Notes under the pieces: model-generated | What the model saw: the letters and a program-made list of their open reading frames with translations, nothing else | The model's database searches: none | What the model was told of the DNA's origin: nothing | Shown here: piece after piece, positions 34,802 through 43,229 of the stretch | Layout of the letters: each line of letters opens with the position of its first letter | Position numbering within the stretch: position 1 is the first letter of the stretch | Position numbers and translations under genes: made by a program | NCBI GenBank assembly: GCA_963800325.1 | Contig: CAWDAQ010000005.1 | Span: forward strand, 930,001-994,000 | Reading direction: 5' to 3' | DNA length: 64,000 nucleotides | From: CAWDAQ01 sp963800325 | Lineage (GTDB): Bacteria; Actinomycetota; Actinomycetes; Actinomycetales; Dermatophilaceae

Positions 34802-34900
34802 CTACTTCTTGTTGCGGCGCTGGTGGCGCGTCCTGCGGAGGAGCTTGCGGTGCTTCTTCTTCGCCATGCGCTTGCGACGCTTCTTGATGACAGAGCCCAT
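34802..34900 (-). CDS. 30S ribosomal protein bS22 (AURKAIP1/COX24 type)
   Basis: This 32-residue, extremely basic protein reads MGSVIKKRRKRMAKKKHRK followed by LLRRTRHQRRNKK. It matches bS22, the small actinobacterial ribosomal subunit protein identified in mycobacterial ribosomes. ATG at 34900 has AAGGA about 7 bases upstream, and the TAG stop is followed at once by a strong hairpin. Easily missed because of its size, it lies in its conserved place between the HTH protein and the epimerase. Confidence 0.95.
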   Translation of the reverse strand: MGSVIKKRRKRMAKKKHRKLLRRTRHQRRNKK

Positions 34901-35134
34901 GTGCAGTCCTTGGTGTTGCCGGAGACGGATGCGGTACGACCACGGCTCGGCCGGTGCTCGTACGTGCGGTGCCCTGCGGACGGGCGGCCCCTGGGCGCGC
35001 CCACGTCGCAGGTCGGAGGGGTCAGCCTACCCGTGGCACCCGGGCGCCCCAAACGAGGGTGACGCCGTCCCTGTCCAGGCCGAGGGACGCAACCACCACG
35101 AACCGGACGAGCGGGGCGTCGCCCGCGGCGGATC

Positions 35135-35335
35135 TCAGGCGGTGTCGACGTAGCTGCTGCGCAGGTAGTCGTGCACCGCGTCCTCGGGGACCCGGAACGA
35201 GCGACCCACACGGATGGCCGGGAGGTCGCCGGCGTGGACCATGCGGTAGACGGTCATCTTCGACACCCGCATGATCGAGGCGACCTCGGCGACGGTGAGG
35301 AAACGGACCTCGCCCAGCTGGCGCTCGTTCGGCAT
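35135..35335 (-). CDS. Excisionase-family helix-turn-helix DNA-binding protein
   Basis: This 66-residue protein is a single MerR/excisionase-type winged helix: FLTVAEVASIMRVSKMTVYRMVHAGDLPAIRVGRSFRVPEDAV. It lacks any ligand-binding or dimerisation domain. No phage genes are near and the gene belongs to the conserved actinobacterial block with bS22, so it is a chromosomal regulator rather than an excisionase remnant. Its targets are unknown. ATG at 35335 is the first methionine before the domain. It is separated from acuC by 196 bases. Confidence 0.92.
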   Translation of the reverse strand: MPNERQLGEVRFLTVAEVASIMRVSKMTVYRMVHAGDLPAIRVGRSFRVPEDAVHDYLRSSYVDTA

Positions 35336-35492
35336 GTTCCCGTCCTCCTCGGCCCCGCCGCCGCCGGCCCGGTGCCGTCGGCGCGGGGCGGTGCCCGCGG
35401 CTGGGGGCAACGATAGTGGCAGGTGTGACGATTGGGGAAGTCGGAGCGGAGGTCGGGGGGCGACCCGCGACGCCCTCCACACGGTGACGAAG

Positions 35493-35506
35493 CCACCGAT
35501 CGGTGG
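35493..35506. promoter_or_regulatory. Perfect 14-base palindrome upstream of the HTH gene
   Basis: CCACCGATCGGTGG is its own reverse complement. It lies 26 bases after the acuC stop and 158 bases before the HTH start. GGTCGGTCGAAG and GGTCAGTCGAAG follow as direct repeats running into the acuC end. It may be an operator or a weak acuC terminator; the sequence does not decide. Confidence 0.35.
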
Positions 35507-35531
35507 AAGCCCCGGTCGGTCGAAGCACTGG

Positions 35532-36722
35532 TCAGTCGAAGTACATGTCGAGACCGTGGTGGCTGAACACCGCCTCGCGGGTCGCCATGATCGAGCGGTC
35601 CACCTCGCTGTGCGGGTTGTACCCCATCGACCACGGCTGGACCCAGATCGGCCCGTCGTCCGGGTCGAGGTCGCCCATCCGGCCGGGGGTGGCCCGGCCG
35701 AGCGCCTCCCGGACGTGCTCGCGCCACCCCTCCGGGACGGCCGCGGTGAGCGGGATCGGCTCGTGGGCGGCGATCGCGGTCAGGTGGGTCCACGCCCGCG
35801 GGACGACGTCGACGAGCTCGTACCCCCCGCCACCGAGGGCGACCCAGCGGCCCCCGGCCGCCTCGTGCGCGAGCCGGTGGAGTCGGTCCATCGCGCCCCG
35901 CTGGGCGTCGACCGAGACCGCCATGTGCGCGAGCGGGTCCTGGACGTGGGTGTCGCAGCCGTGCTGGGTGACGAGCACCTGCGGCTCGAACTCCCGGACG
36001 ACGGGCAGGACCGCGGACTCGAGGGCGCGCAGCCAGGGCGAGTCGCCGGTGCCCGGGGGCAGCGCGACGTTGACGGCGGAGCCGAGGGCGTCGGGACCGC
36101 CGATGTCGCCCGGCCAGCCCGACCCCGGGAAGAGCACCCGTCCGCTCTCGTGCACCGACGCGGTCAGCACCCGCGGGTCGTTCCAGAACACCTTCTCGAC
36201 GCCGTCGCCGTGGTGGACGTCGACGTCGACGTAGGCGATCCGCTCGACGCCCTGGTCGAGCAGCCAGTGGATGCCGACGGCGATGTCGTTGTAGATGCAG
36301 AACCCGGACGCGGCCGCGGGCATCGCGTGGTGGAGCCCCCCGCAGAAGTTGACCCCGTGCTCGACCTCGCCCTCCCAGACCTCGCGGCACATCTCGACCG
36401 TCCCGGCGGCGATGCGGGCGCTCGCCTCGTGCATCCCGAGGAAGGCCGGGTCGTCCTCGGTGCCGAGGCCGTGGGCCACGTCGGCGAGCTCGGGGTCCTT
36501 CGAGGCGACCTTCACCGCGGCGATGTAGTCCCGGTCGTGGACGGTGGCGAGCAGGTCGTCGTCGGCGACGTCGGGGTTGACGACCTTCGTGGCCGCGAAC
36601 AGGCCGAACGCGTCGCAGAGCCGGGCGGTGAGGTCGAGCCGGACCGGGTGCATCGGGTGCCAGGGACCGAAGTTGTAGCGGGTGAAGCTCTCGTCCCAGA
36701 TGACCCGCGCCTGTGCGACCAT
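35532..36722 (-). CDS. acuC: AcuC-like histone-deacetylase-fold protein
   Basis: This zinc-dependent deacetylase of the class I/II HDAC fold resembles AcuC, which deacetylates and reactivates acetyl-CoA synthetase in Bacillus. The 396-residue protein has the His pair in FCGGLHHAMP, metal ligands in YVDVDVHHGDGVEKVFW and the late Tyr in ALGGGGYELVDVV. ATG at 36722 sits 7 bases after a TAGCGT box, so the mRNA is probably leaderless; a GTG at 36731 would overlap that box. No acetyl-CoA synthetase gene is in the window, so the substrate is unproven. Confidence 0.9.
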   Translation of the reverse strand: MVAQARVIWDESFTRYNFGPWHPMHPVRLDLTARLCDAFGLFAATKVVNPDVADDDLLATVHDRDYIAAVKVASKDPELADVAHGLGTEDDPAFLGMHEASARIAAGTVEMCREVWEGEVEHGVNFCGGLHHAMPAAASGFCIYNDIAVGIHWLLDQGVERIAYVDVDVHHGDGVEKVFWNDPRVLTASVHESGRVLFPGSGWPGDIGGPDALGSAVNVALPPGTGDSPWLRALESAVLPVVREFEPQVLVTQHGCDTHVQDPLAHMAVSVDAQRGAMDRLHRLAHEAAGGRWVALGGGGYELVDVVPRAWTHLTAIAAHEPIPLTAAVPEGWREHVREALGRATPGRMGDLDPDDGPIWVQPWSMGYNPHSEVDRSIMATREAVFSHHGLDMYFD

Positions 36723-36729
36723 GAGCGGC

Positions 36730-36750
36730 ACGCTACCCGCCCGTTAGGCT
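36730..36750. promoter_or_regulatory. Divergent -10 elements for acuC and trkA-like gene
   Basis: TAGCGT on the minus strand (36735-36730) ends 7 bases before the acuC ATG. TAGGCT on the plus strand (36745-36750) would start the trkA transcript near 36757, leaving a leader of about 45 bases with an AGGAG ribosome site. Confidence 0.5.
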
Positions 36751-36802
36751 CGTGCGGGCCCGGACCCGTCCCCGGGCCGCACCCCGCCAGGCAGGAGCGC
36801 CG

Positions 36803-37471
36803 ATGCCCAAGAACCGGCTCTACGACGACGACGTCCTCGTCATCGGCCTCGGCAGGTTCGGCGCCGCCGCGGCCCTGGAGCTGCAGCGGCTCGGCCACCG
36901 GGTCTTCGCCGTCGAGCGGGACCCGGGGATCGCGGAGTCCTTCCTCGGCCGGGTCAGCAAGATCACCCAGGCCGACGCGAGCCAGCCGAGCGTGCTCGAG
37001 GACGTCAAGGCGCAGAACTTCCGGCTCGCCGTCGTCGGCATCGGGTCCTCGATCGAGGCCTCGGTGCTCGCCTCGGCGAACCTCGTCGACGCCCACGTCC
37101 CCTCGATCTGGGCCAAGGCGATCACCCCCGAGCACGCCCGCATCCTCGCCCGCATCGGGGTCCACCACGTCATCTCCCCCGAGGCGGAGTCCGGGCGCCG
37201 GGTGGCCCACCTCGTCAACGGCAAGCTCATGGACTACATCGAGGTCGACGACGGCTTCGCCATCGTCAAGATGCAGCCCCCGCAGGAGGCCGTCGGCTTC
37301 ACCCTCGGGCAGAGCCAGATCCGCACCAAGTACGGGGTGACCGTGGTCGGCGTGAAGCCGCCCGGACGGGAGTTCAACTACGCGACGGCGCAGACGAAGG
37401 TCTCCGCCCACGACCTGCTCATCGTCTCCGGGCCCACCGAGCTGCTCGAGCGGCTCGCGACCCGGCCCTGA
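36803..37471 (+). CDS. TrkA/KtrA-type potassium channel regulatory (RCK) protein
   Basis: This cytosolic regulatory subunit for K+ uptake has 222 residues. The N-terminal RCK_N Rossmann domain carries VLVIGLGRFGAAAALEL, with an acidic residue (VFAVERD) ending the second strand. A C-terminal RCK_C domain spans about 135-220. ATG at 36803 has AGGAG upstream. No TrkH/KtrB pore gene is adjacent, so it must act on a partner elsewhere. RCK_C domains are known c-di-AMP targets in several bacteria, which is notable because disA lies about 10 kb away. Confidence 0.92.
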   Translation: MPKNRLYDDDVLVIGLGRFGAAAALELQRLGHRVFAVERDPGIAESFLGRVSKITQADASQPSVLEDVKAQNFRLAVVGIGSSIEASVLASANLVDAHVPSIWAKAITPEHARILARIGVHHVISPEAESGRRVAHLVNGKLMDYIEVDDGFAIVKMQPPQEAVGFTLGQSQIRTKYGVTVVGVKPPGREFNYATAQTKVSAHDLLIVSGPTELLERLATRP

Positions 37472-37497
37472 GGGCCCGCGGGCCCGGGAGGGCCCTC
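37470..37497. terminator. GGGCCC-rich hairpins between convergent trkA-like and GNAT genes
   Basis: GGGCCCGCGGGCCC (37472-37485) is a perfect palindrome. GAGGGCCC (37470-37477) can alternatively pair with GGGCCCTC (37490-37497). The location just past the trkA stop fits termination. Confidence 0.5.
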
Positions 37498-37527
37498 GAT
37501 GCCAGGGGCCGGTGCCAGGGGCCGGTG

Positions 37528-38058
37528 TCAGAGGGTCGGCAGGCTGCCGCGGTCCTCCCCGAGCGGGAGGATCATCGCGATCTCCTCCTCGCCGTCCTCC
37601 TCGCTGCGCACCCGCATCGGGCGGCGGCTGTCGGTCGGGCGGAACCCGAAGCTGCTCGCGAACGCGACCGCCCGGCCGTTGTCGGTCCCGACCCAGTAGG
37701 CGAGGTGACCCAGGCCACGGTTGCGGGCGTGCTCGGCGGCGGCCTTGACGAGCTTGGCCGCGACCCCCCGGCCGCGCCACGCCGGGGCCACCCAGAGCCC
37801 GAACAGCTCGGCGAGCTCGGTACCGCTCTCCCCCTCGACGGTGCCGAGGCTGGCCACGCCCACGGAGTCCTCGTCGACCTCGGCGAGCAGACGTTCGGAC
37901 CGGTTCATCCGGTCGCGCCAGAGCTGGTCGTCGTACTCGCGCTCCTGCTCGTGGGTGGCGACGAAGGCCTCGGGGGACTCCTTCAGCGCGGAGAGCCGGA
38001 CGGAGCGGTACTGCTCCCAGTCCTCCTCGGTCAGGACGCGCACCGTGATCTCGCTCAT
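37528..38058 (-). CDS. GNAT-family N-acetyltransferase
   Basis: This is a single-domain GNAT of 176 residues. It has the start ITVRVLTEEDWEQYRSVRLSALKESPEAF, the acetyl-CoA loop LWVAPAWRGRGVAAKLV and the late motif NGRAVAFASSFGFRPTDSRRPM. This group includes many acetyltransferases of unknown substrate. ATG at 38058 has GGGAGAG about 8 bases upstream; an in-frame extension to 38106 has no similarity. It is a single gene, convergent with the RCK gene. Confidence 0.88.
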   Translation of the reverse strand: MSEITVRVLTEEDWEQYRSVRLSALKESPEAFVATHEQEREYDDQLWRDRMNRSERLLAEVDEDSVGVASLGTVEGESGTELAELFGLWVAPAWRGRGVAAKLVKAAAEHARNRGLGHLAYWVGTDNGRAVAFASSFGFRPTDSRRPMRVRSEEDGEEEIAMILPLGEDRGSLPTL

Positions 38059-38115
38059 GGGCAGTACTCTCCCACGGCGTGCGGTGTTCTCGGGGCCCCG
38101 GGTCACCGGTTGGTC

Positions 38116-38135
38116 GCCGGCGCGGGGCCGCCGGC
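38116..38135 (-). terminator. Hairpin after proC
   Basis: GCCGGCG at 38116-38122 pairs with CGCCGGC at 38129-38135 around a 6-base loop. It begins 35 bases after the proC stop. Confidence 0.45.
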
Positions 38136-38169
38136 GGGGCGGGGAACGGCGAGCGCGAGCGGCCCGGGG

Positions 38170-38970
38170 TCACTCACCGGAGAGCTGGTGGGACCTCGCC
38201 GCGGCCGCCTCCATCGCCGTGATGAACGCGGCCCGCACCTTGTGGTCGTCGAGCTGGCGCAGCGCCGCGGCGGTCGTGCCCCCGGGCGAGGTGACCTGCT
38301 CGCGGAGCACCGTCGGGTGCTGACCGGTCTCCTTGATCATCGTCGCGGCGCCGTAGAGGGTCTGGGTGACCAGCTCGGTCGCGGTCGCCCGCGGCAGCCC
38401 GAGGACGACGCCCGCCTCGATCATCGCCTCGACGACGTAGAACACGTACGCCGGGCCCGACCCGGAGATCGCGGTGACCGCGTCCTGGTGGTGCTCGGCG
38501 ACGTCGACGACCCGCCCGCAGGAGCTCATGAGCTCGACCGCCTCCGCGAGGTGGTCCGGCGTGCAGTGGGTCCCGCCGCTGACGGCCGCCATCCCCTGGT
38601 CGACGAGCGCCGGCGTGTTCGGCATGACCCGGACCACCGAGCTGCCCTCGGGCAGGTGGGCCTCGAGGAACCGGGTCGTGATGCCGGCCGCGAGGCTCAC
38701 CACGAGGTTGCCGGGGCGCACGTGGTCGCCGATCTCCGTCAGCAGCGCCGCCATGTCCTGCGGCTTGACGACGAGGACGAGGGTGTCCGCGCACTCCGCG
38801 GCCTCGGCGTTGCCGAGCACGGTCACCCCGTAGCGCCGGCCCAGCTCGGCCGCGCGCTCGGCCCGCCGCTCGGTGACGACGAGGTCCTCCGGTCGGCGGC
38901 CCGCCCGGAGCAGCCCCGACAGCAGCGTCTCCCCCATGACCCCGGCCCCGAAGATCGCCACGGTGCCCAC
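38170..38970 (-). CDS. proC: Pyrroline-5-carboxylate reductase
   Basis: This enzyme catalyses the last step of proline synthesis, reducing pyrroline-5-carboxylate with NADPH. The 266-residue protein has VAIFGAGVMGETLLSGLL at the start, then VRVMPNTPALVDQGMAAV, AISGSGPAYVFYVVEAM and the C-terminal signature TSPGGTTAAALRQLD. GTG at 38970 has GGGAGG 8 bases upstream. It sits next to proline dehydrogenase, so synthesis and breakdown of proline are neighbours, though separated by a hairpin. Confidence 0.97.
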   Translation of the reverse strand: MGTVAIFGAGVMGETLLSGLLRAGRRPEDLVVTERRAERAAELGRRYGVTVLGNAEAAECADTLVLVVKPQDMAALLTEIGDHVRPGNLVVSLAAGITTRFLEAHLPEGSSVVRVMPNTPALVDQGMAAVSGGTHCTPDHLAEAVELMSSCGRVVDVAEHHQDAVTAISGSGPAYVFYVVEAMIEAGVVLGLPRATATELVTQTLYGAATMIKETGQHPTVLREQVTSPGGTTAAALRQLDDHKVRAAFITAMEAAAARSHQLSGE

Positions 38971-39046
38971 GTCGCTCGCCTCCCGTTTCGTGCTCGTCGG
39001 CTGCGCCGCAGGCCGCGGCGCGCCCCCGACCCTAGAGGAGGAGGCG

Positions 39047-39062
39047 GGCCGGCGCACCGGCC
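39047..39062 (-). terminator. Hairpin after proline dehydrogenase
   Basis: GGCCGG-CGCA-CCGGCC gives a 6-bp stem with a tetraloop. It lies 3 bases after the proline dehydrogenase stop. Confidence 0.5.
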
Positions 39063-39064
39063 GC

Positions 39065-40015
39065 TCAGCCGGTGGAGACCAGCGAGCGGAGGAAGAACAT
39101 CGTGTTCGCCGGACGCTCGGCCATCCGCCGCATGAGGTAGCCGTACCACTGCTCGCCGTAGGGCACGTACACCCGGAGCTGGTCGCCGCGATCGGCGAGC
39201 CGCTTCTGTTCCTCGGGCCGGATGCCGTAGAGCATCTGGTACTCGTACGTGTGGGGCTCGCGGTCGTGGTGCGCGGCGAGCGCGCCGGCGATCTCGACGA
39301 GGCGGGGGTCGTGGCTGGCGACCATCGGGTAGCCCTCGCCGGCCATGAGCACCTTGAGGCAGCGCACGTAGGACAGGTCGACGTCCCGGCCCGCCTGGTA
39401 GGCGACCGACTCCGGCTCGTTGTAGGCGCCCTTGCACAGCCGCACCCGGCTGCCCGCGGTCGCGAGGTCGCGGCAGTCGCCCTCGGTGCGGTGCAGGTAG
39501 GCCTGGAGCACGGCACCGACCCACGGGAAGTCCTGGCGCAGCTCGGTGACGGTCGACAGGGTCGCGTCGGTCGTCGTGTGGTCCTCCATGTCGACGGTGA
39601 CGGTCGTGCCCGCCTCCGCGGCCGCCTCGCAGACCCGCCGGGCGTTGTCGAGCGCGATCTTGTCCCCGTCGGCGCCGAGGGCCTGGCCGACCGCGCTGAG
39701 CTTGACGCTGACCTCGCCCATCCCGTGCTGGCTGAGGTCCTGCTCGGACATCATCCGCAGCAGTGCGACGTACTCGTCGGTCGTCGCCGTCGCCTGCGCG
39801 CGGTCGGTGGTGTCCTCGCCGAGGTAGTCCACCGTCGCGAGCCGGTTGGTCAGGCGCAGGTCCCCGACGGCGGAGACGACGTCCCGGGCCCTCTCCCCGG
39901 GGACGTAGCGGCGCACGACCGCCCGGCTCAGCGGGGTCGTCTCGACGCCGCGGCGGACGAGGTCGGACGAGGAGAGCTGGAGCAACGCCCCCCGGAGCAG
40001 GTCGCTGGGGTCCAC
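39065..40015 (-). CDS. Proline dehydrogenase
   Basis: This FAD enzyme oxidises proline to pyrroline-5-carboxylate and passes electrons to the quinone pool. The 316-residue monofunctional type (PruB/PutB-like) has VSVKLSAVGQALG, VDMEDHTTTDATL, LCKGAYNEPE, MVASHDPRL and the C-terminal VPYGEQWYGYLMRRMAERPAN. The catalytic arginines are in the last motif. GTG at 40015 starts VDPSDLLRGALLQLS. No pyrroline-5-carboxylate dehydrogenase gene is alongside, although the two are often paired. Confidence 0.95.
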   Translation of the reverse strand: MDPSDLLRGALLQLSSSDLVRRGVETTPLSRAVVRRYVPGERARDVVSAVGDLRLTNRLATVDYLGEDTTDRAQATATTDEYVALLRMMSEQDLSQHGMGEVSVKLSAVGQALGADGDKIALDNARRVCEAAAEAGTTVTVDMEDHTTTDATLSTVTELRQDFPWVGAVLQAYLHRTEGDCRDLATAGSRVRLCKGAYNEPESVAYQAGRDVDLSYVRCLKVLMAGEGYPMVASHDPRLVEIAGALAAHHDREPHTYEYQMLYGIRPEEQKRLADRGDQLRVYVPYGEQWYGYLMRRMAERPANTMFFLRSLVSTG

Positions 40016-40058
40016 GGTGTCTCCTTCGCTGGCCGACGTCGGTCTGGGGGCCAGCCTG

Positions 40059-40982
40059 TCACACGCCGCCGCGCTGCTCCGGCAGGAACATCCGCATCGC
40101 GGACGTGCGCAGGGACCACTCCCGCTCGGCGACCGGCTCCGAGAGCTCGCCGTCGGCGTTGTAGCGGAAGCGGGTGCCGTCCCGCCCCCGGACGGTCACC
40201 ACCTGCCCGGAGCGGACCAGGACGTCCCTGTCGCGCTCGTGGGTGCTGCGGGCGAGCCCCCAGCCGTAGCGGAACCGGGAGAGCGGCCCCACGGCGAGGG
40301 AGACGACGACGGCGACCTTCCCGTCGACCGGCTCGGCCCCCGGGGCGAGCTCGGCACCGCCCCCGATCGTCGCGCCGTTGGCGATCCCGGCCTGGAGGAT
40401 CCGCTCGCCGCGGCAGACGACCTCGCCGTCGACGACGATGTCGACCGGCCAGCCCCGGGTGCCCACCGCGGCGACGAACGCGCCGACCCCGTAGCCGAGG
40501 GTGCCCAGCCCGACGGCGCCGAACGCCTTCTTGAACGGCGCGGCGCGCTCGGCGGCCTCGGCGCCGATGCCGACGTGGACGGCGTTGACGACGACCTCGC
40601 CGCCGGAGTCGACCACGAGGTCGACCTCGCACGGCTCGGTCTCGAGCACGAGTCGGGCGGCGGCCTCCGGGTCGAGCGGCACCCCGGTCCCGCGGGCGAA
40701 GTCGTTGCCGGTCCCGAGCGGGATGACGCCGATCGCGGGGCCGGCGAGGTCGCCGAGCCGGTCCAGCGCCGCGACGAGGGCGTGGAGGCTGCCGTCGCCG
40801 CCGGCGACGACGACGTCGCGGCCGTCGCGCTCGCGCAGCACCCGGGCGAGCTCGTCGGGGCCGCCGGAGGAGCGCTCGAGGACGTCCTCCCCGCCGTCGC
40901 GCAGCGTCCGGACCACCGTGTCGACCGCCTCGCGGTCCGAGCTGCCGGCCTCGGCGTTCGTGAGCAGCAGGATCGGTGCCAT
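40059..40982 (-). CDS. Diacylglycerol/lipid kinase (DgkB/YegS family)
   Basis: This ATP-dependent lipid kinase of the DAGK catalytic family has 307 residues. The nucleotide loop GGDGS is at 61-65, with GTGND at 90-94. A beta-sandwich C-terminal domain ends YNADGELSEPVAEREWSLRTSAMRMFLP. It probably phosphorylates diacylglycerol or a related membrane lipid for recycling. The ATG at 40982 lies 6 bases after a TAGGTT box, so a leaderless mRNA is likely. Confidence 0.92.
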   Translation of the reverse strand: MAPILLLTNAEAGSSDREAVDTVVRTLRDGGEDVLERSSGGPDELARVLRERDGRDVVVAGGDGSLHALVAALDRLGDLAGPAIGVIPLGTGNDFARGTGVPLDPEAAARLVLETEPCEVDLVVDSGGEVVVNAVHVGIGAEAAERAAPFKKAFGAVGLGTLGYGVGAFVAAVGTRGWPVDIVVDGEVVCRGERILQAGIANGATIGGGAELAPGAEPVDGKVAVVVSLAVGPLSRFRYGWGLARSTHERDRDVLVRSGQVVTVRGRDGTRFRYNADGELSEPVAEREWSLRTSAMRMFLPEQRGGV

Positions 40983-40988
40983 GGGCGC

Positions 40989-40994
40989 AACCTA
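40989..40994 (-). promoter_or_regulatory. -10 element of the lipid kinase gene
   Basis: TAGGTT on the minus strand is followed by GCGCCC and then the ATG at 40982, a leaderless layout. Confidence 0.55.
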
Positions 40995-41026
40995 CCCGGC
41001 GGCGCCGGGGGCGCGGTCGGGCCGGT

Positions 41027-41826
41027 TCAGTCGGTGCGCCGCCGCAGCGTCAGGCTGCCGAGCAGGAGCGCGGCGACGACCCACACGAGGATCACCGCGA
41101 GGTCCCCGGTCACGCTCCCCCACGGGTCGGTGGTCTCCGTGACCGCCTTCATCGCGTCGACCGCGTAGGACAGCGGCAGGACGTCGGAGACCGCGGTGAG
41201 CACGGCGGGCATGTCCTCGCGCGGGACGAGCAGGCCGCAGAGCAGGAACTGGGGCAGCACGAAGGCCGGCATGAACTGCACCGCCTGGAACTCGGTGCGG
41301 GCGAAGCCGCTGGCGAGGAGCCCGAGCGAGGTGCCGAGCACGGCGTCGAACACGGCGACGACGACGAGCGCCCAGAGGGGGCCGGCGATGTCGAGGCCGC
41401 ACACCCACACGGCGAAGGACGCCGCCACGACCGCCTGCAGGACCGCCATCGCCCCGAACGCCAGGGCGTAGCCGAGCATGAGGTCGGCCTTGCCGATCGG
41501 GGAGGTGAGCAGCCTCTCGAGCGTGCCCGAGACCCGCTCGCGCAGGGTCGCGACCGAGGTGACGATGAACATGACGACGAACGGGAACACCCCGAGCAGG
41601 GCGGCGCCGGTGGCGTCGAAGTACGGGGTCCCCACGAAGACCCAGGCGAGCAGCCCGAGCAGCACGCACGGCACGACGAGCATGAGGGCGACGGTGCGCG
41701 GGTCGCCCCGGAGCTGGCGCAGCACGCGGCCGGCGGTGAGGACGGTGCGCCGGGGGTCCACCAGCGCGAGCGCCCACGCGGCCCCCTGCCGGCGGTCCGG
41801 GTCGCGGCGGACGTGTCGGGCCCGGC

Positions 41827-41830
<4 letters not shown>
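41027..41830 (-). CDS. ABC-2 type transporter permease
   Basis: This membrane half of an ABC exporter has 267 residues. Six hydrophobic segments follow an N-terminal cytoplasmic helix (TAGRVLRQLRGDPRTVALMLVVP). The ABC-2 signature occurs as RERVSGTLERLLTSPIGKADLMLGY, with PLSYAVDAMKAV near the end. GTG at 41830 overlaps the ATPase stop (GTGA). With the ATPase and the TetR gene upstream it looks like a drug- or lipid-efflux system; the substrate cannot be read from sequence. Confidence 0.93.
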
Positions 41831-42561
<731 letters not shown>

Positions 42562-42568
42562 GGAGGTG

Positions 42569-42574
42569 AAGGTA
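42569..42574 (-). promoter_or_regulatory. Possible -10 element of the ABC exporter genes
   Basis: TACCTT followed by CACCTCC and ATG would give a leaderless mRNA starting at 42561. The TetR protein encoded just upstream would be the obvious regulator, but no palindrome is evident. Confidence 0.35.
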
Positions 42575-42608
42575 GGCATGCCGCCGCCGGGGCGCAAGGG
42601 CAGGGCGC

Positions 42609-43229
42609 TCAGCCCTCGAGGTAGCGCTGCACCGTCGGACCGACCCGCGCGGCGAGCTCGTCGACGTCGGCGCCGGCGACGCCCGGCAGCCGCAGGACGT
42701 ACCGGGCCATGGCGAGGCCGACCATCTGCGAGGTGACGAGCCCGACGGCGAGGTCGGCGCCCGGGTCGCCGCGTCCCCCCTCGTGCTGCCCCCCACCCTC
42801 GAGGTCGCCGCGGACGTGGCGCACGACGCGCCCGAAGACCTCCCGGACGAGGAACTCGCGCACCATCCGCAGGGCCTCGTCGTGCGTCACCGCGGAGCGG
42901 ATCAGCGCGACGAGCCGGGCGTTCGCCTCGGGGGTGTCCCACACCGCGAGGAAGGCCCGGACGAGCGCGGCGCCGGTCTCCCCCCGCGGCGCGGCGACCA
43001 CGCCGGCGACGACCGCCGCGGGGTCGGTGGGGATCTGCATGACCTCGACGAACAGCCCGGACTTGCCGTCGAAGTAGTGGTGGACCAGCGCCGGGTCCAC
43101 CCCGGCGCGCCGGGCCACGCCCCGCAGCGAGGTGCCGTCGTAGCCCCTCTCCGCGAGCTCGGCCCCCGCGGCGGCGAGGATGGCCTCCCGGGTGTTCTCG
43201 CCCCCGGGACGGCGCCCCCGCGGGCTCAC
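42609..43229 (-). CDS. TetR-family transcriptional regulator
   Basis: This 206-residue repressor has N-terminal HTH sequence REAILAAAGAELAERGYDGTSLRGVARRAGVDPALVHHYFDGKSGLF, textbook TetR. A C-terminal ligand domain follows with a Gly/His-rich loop (GGGQHEGGRGD). GTG at 43229 overlaps the stop of the isomerase-like gene (GTGA). It probably controls the ABC exporter that follows it. Confidence 0.93.
   Translation of the reverse strand: MSPRGRRPGGENTREAILAAAGAELAERGYDGTSLRGVARRAGVDPALVHHYFDGKSGLFVEVMQIPTDPAAVVAGVVAAPRGETGAALVRAFLAVWDTPEANARLVALIRSAVTHDEALRMVREFLVREVFGRVVRHVRGDLEGGGQHEGGRGDPGADLAVGLVTSQMVGLAMARYVLRLPGVAGADVDELAARVGPTVQRYLEG

Noticed and set aside
36722..36731. GTG at 36731 as acuC start
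   Set aside because: It lies within the TAGCGT -10 box; the ATG at 36722 fits a leaderless start.
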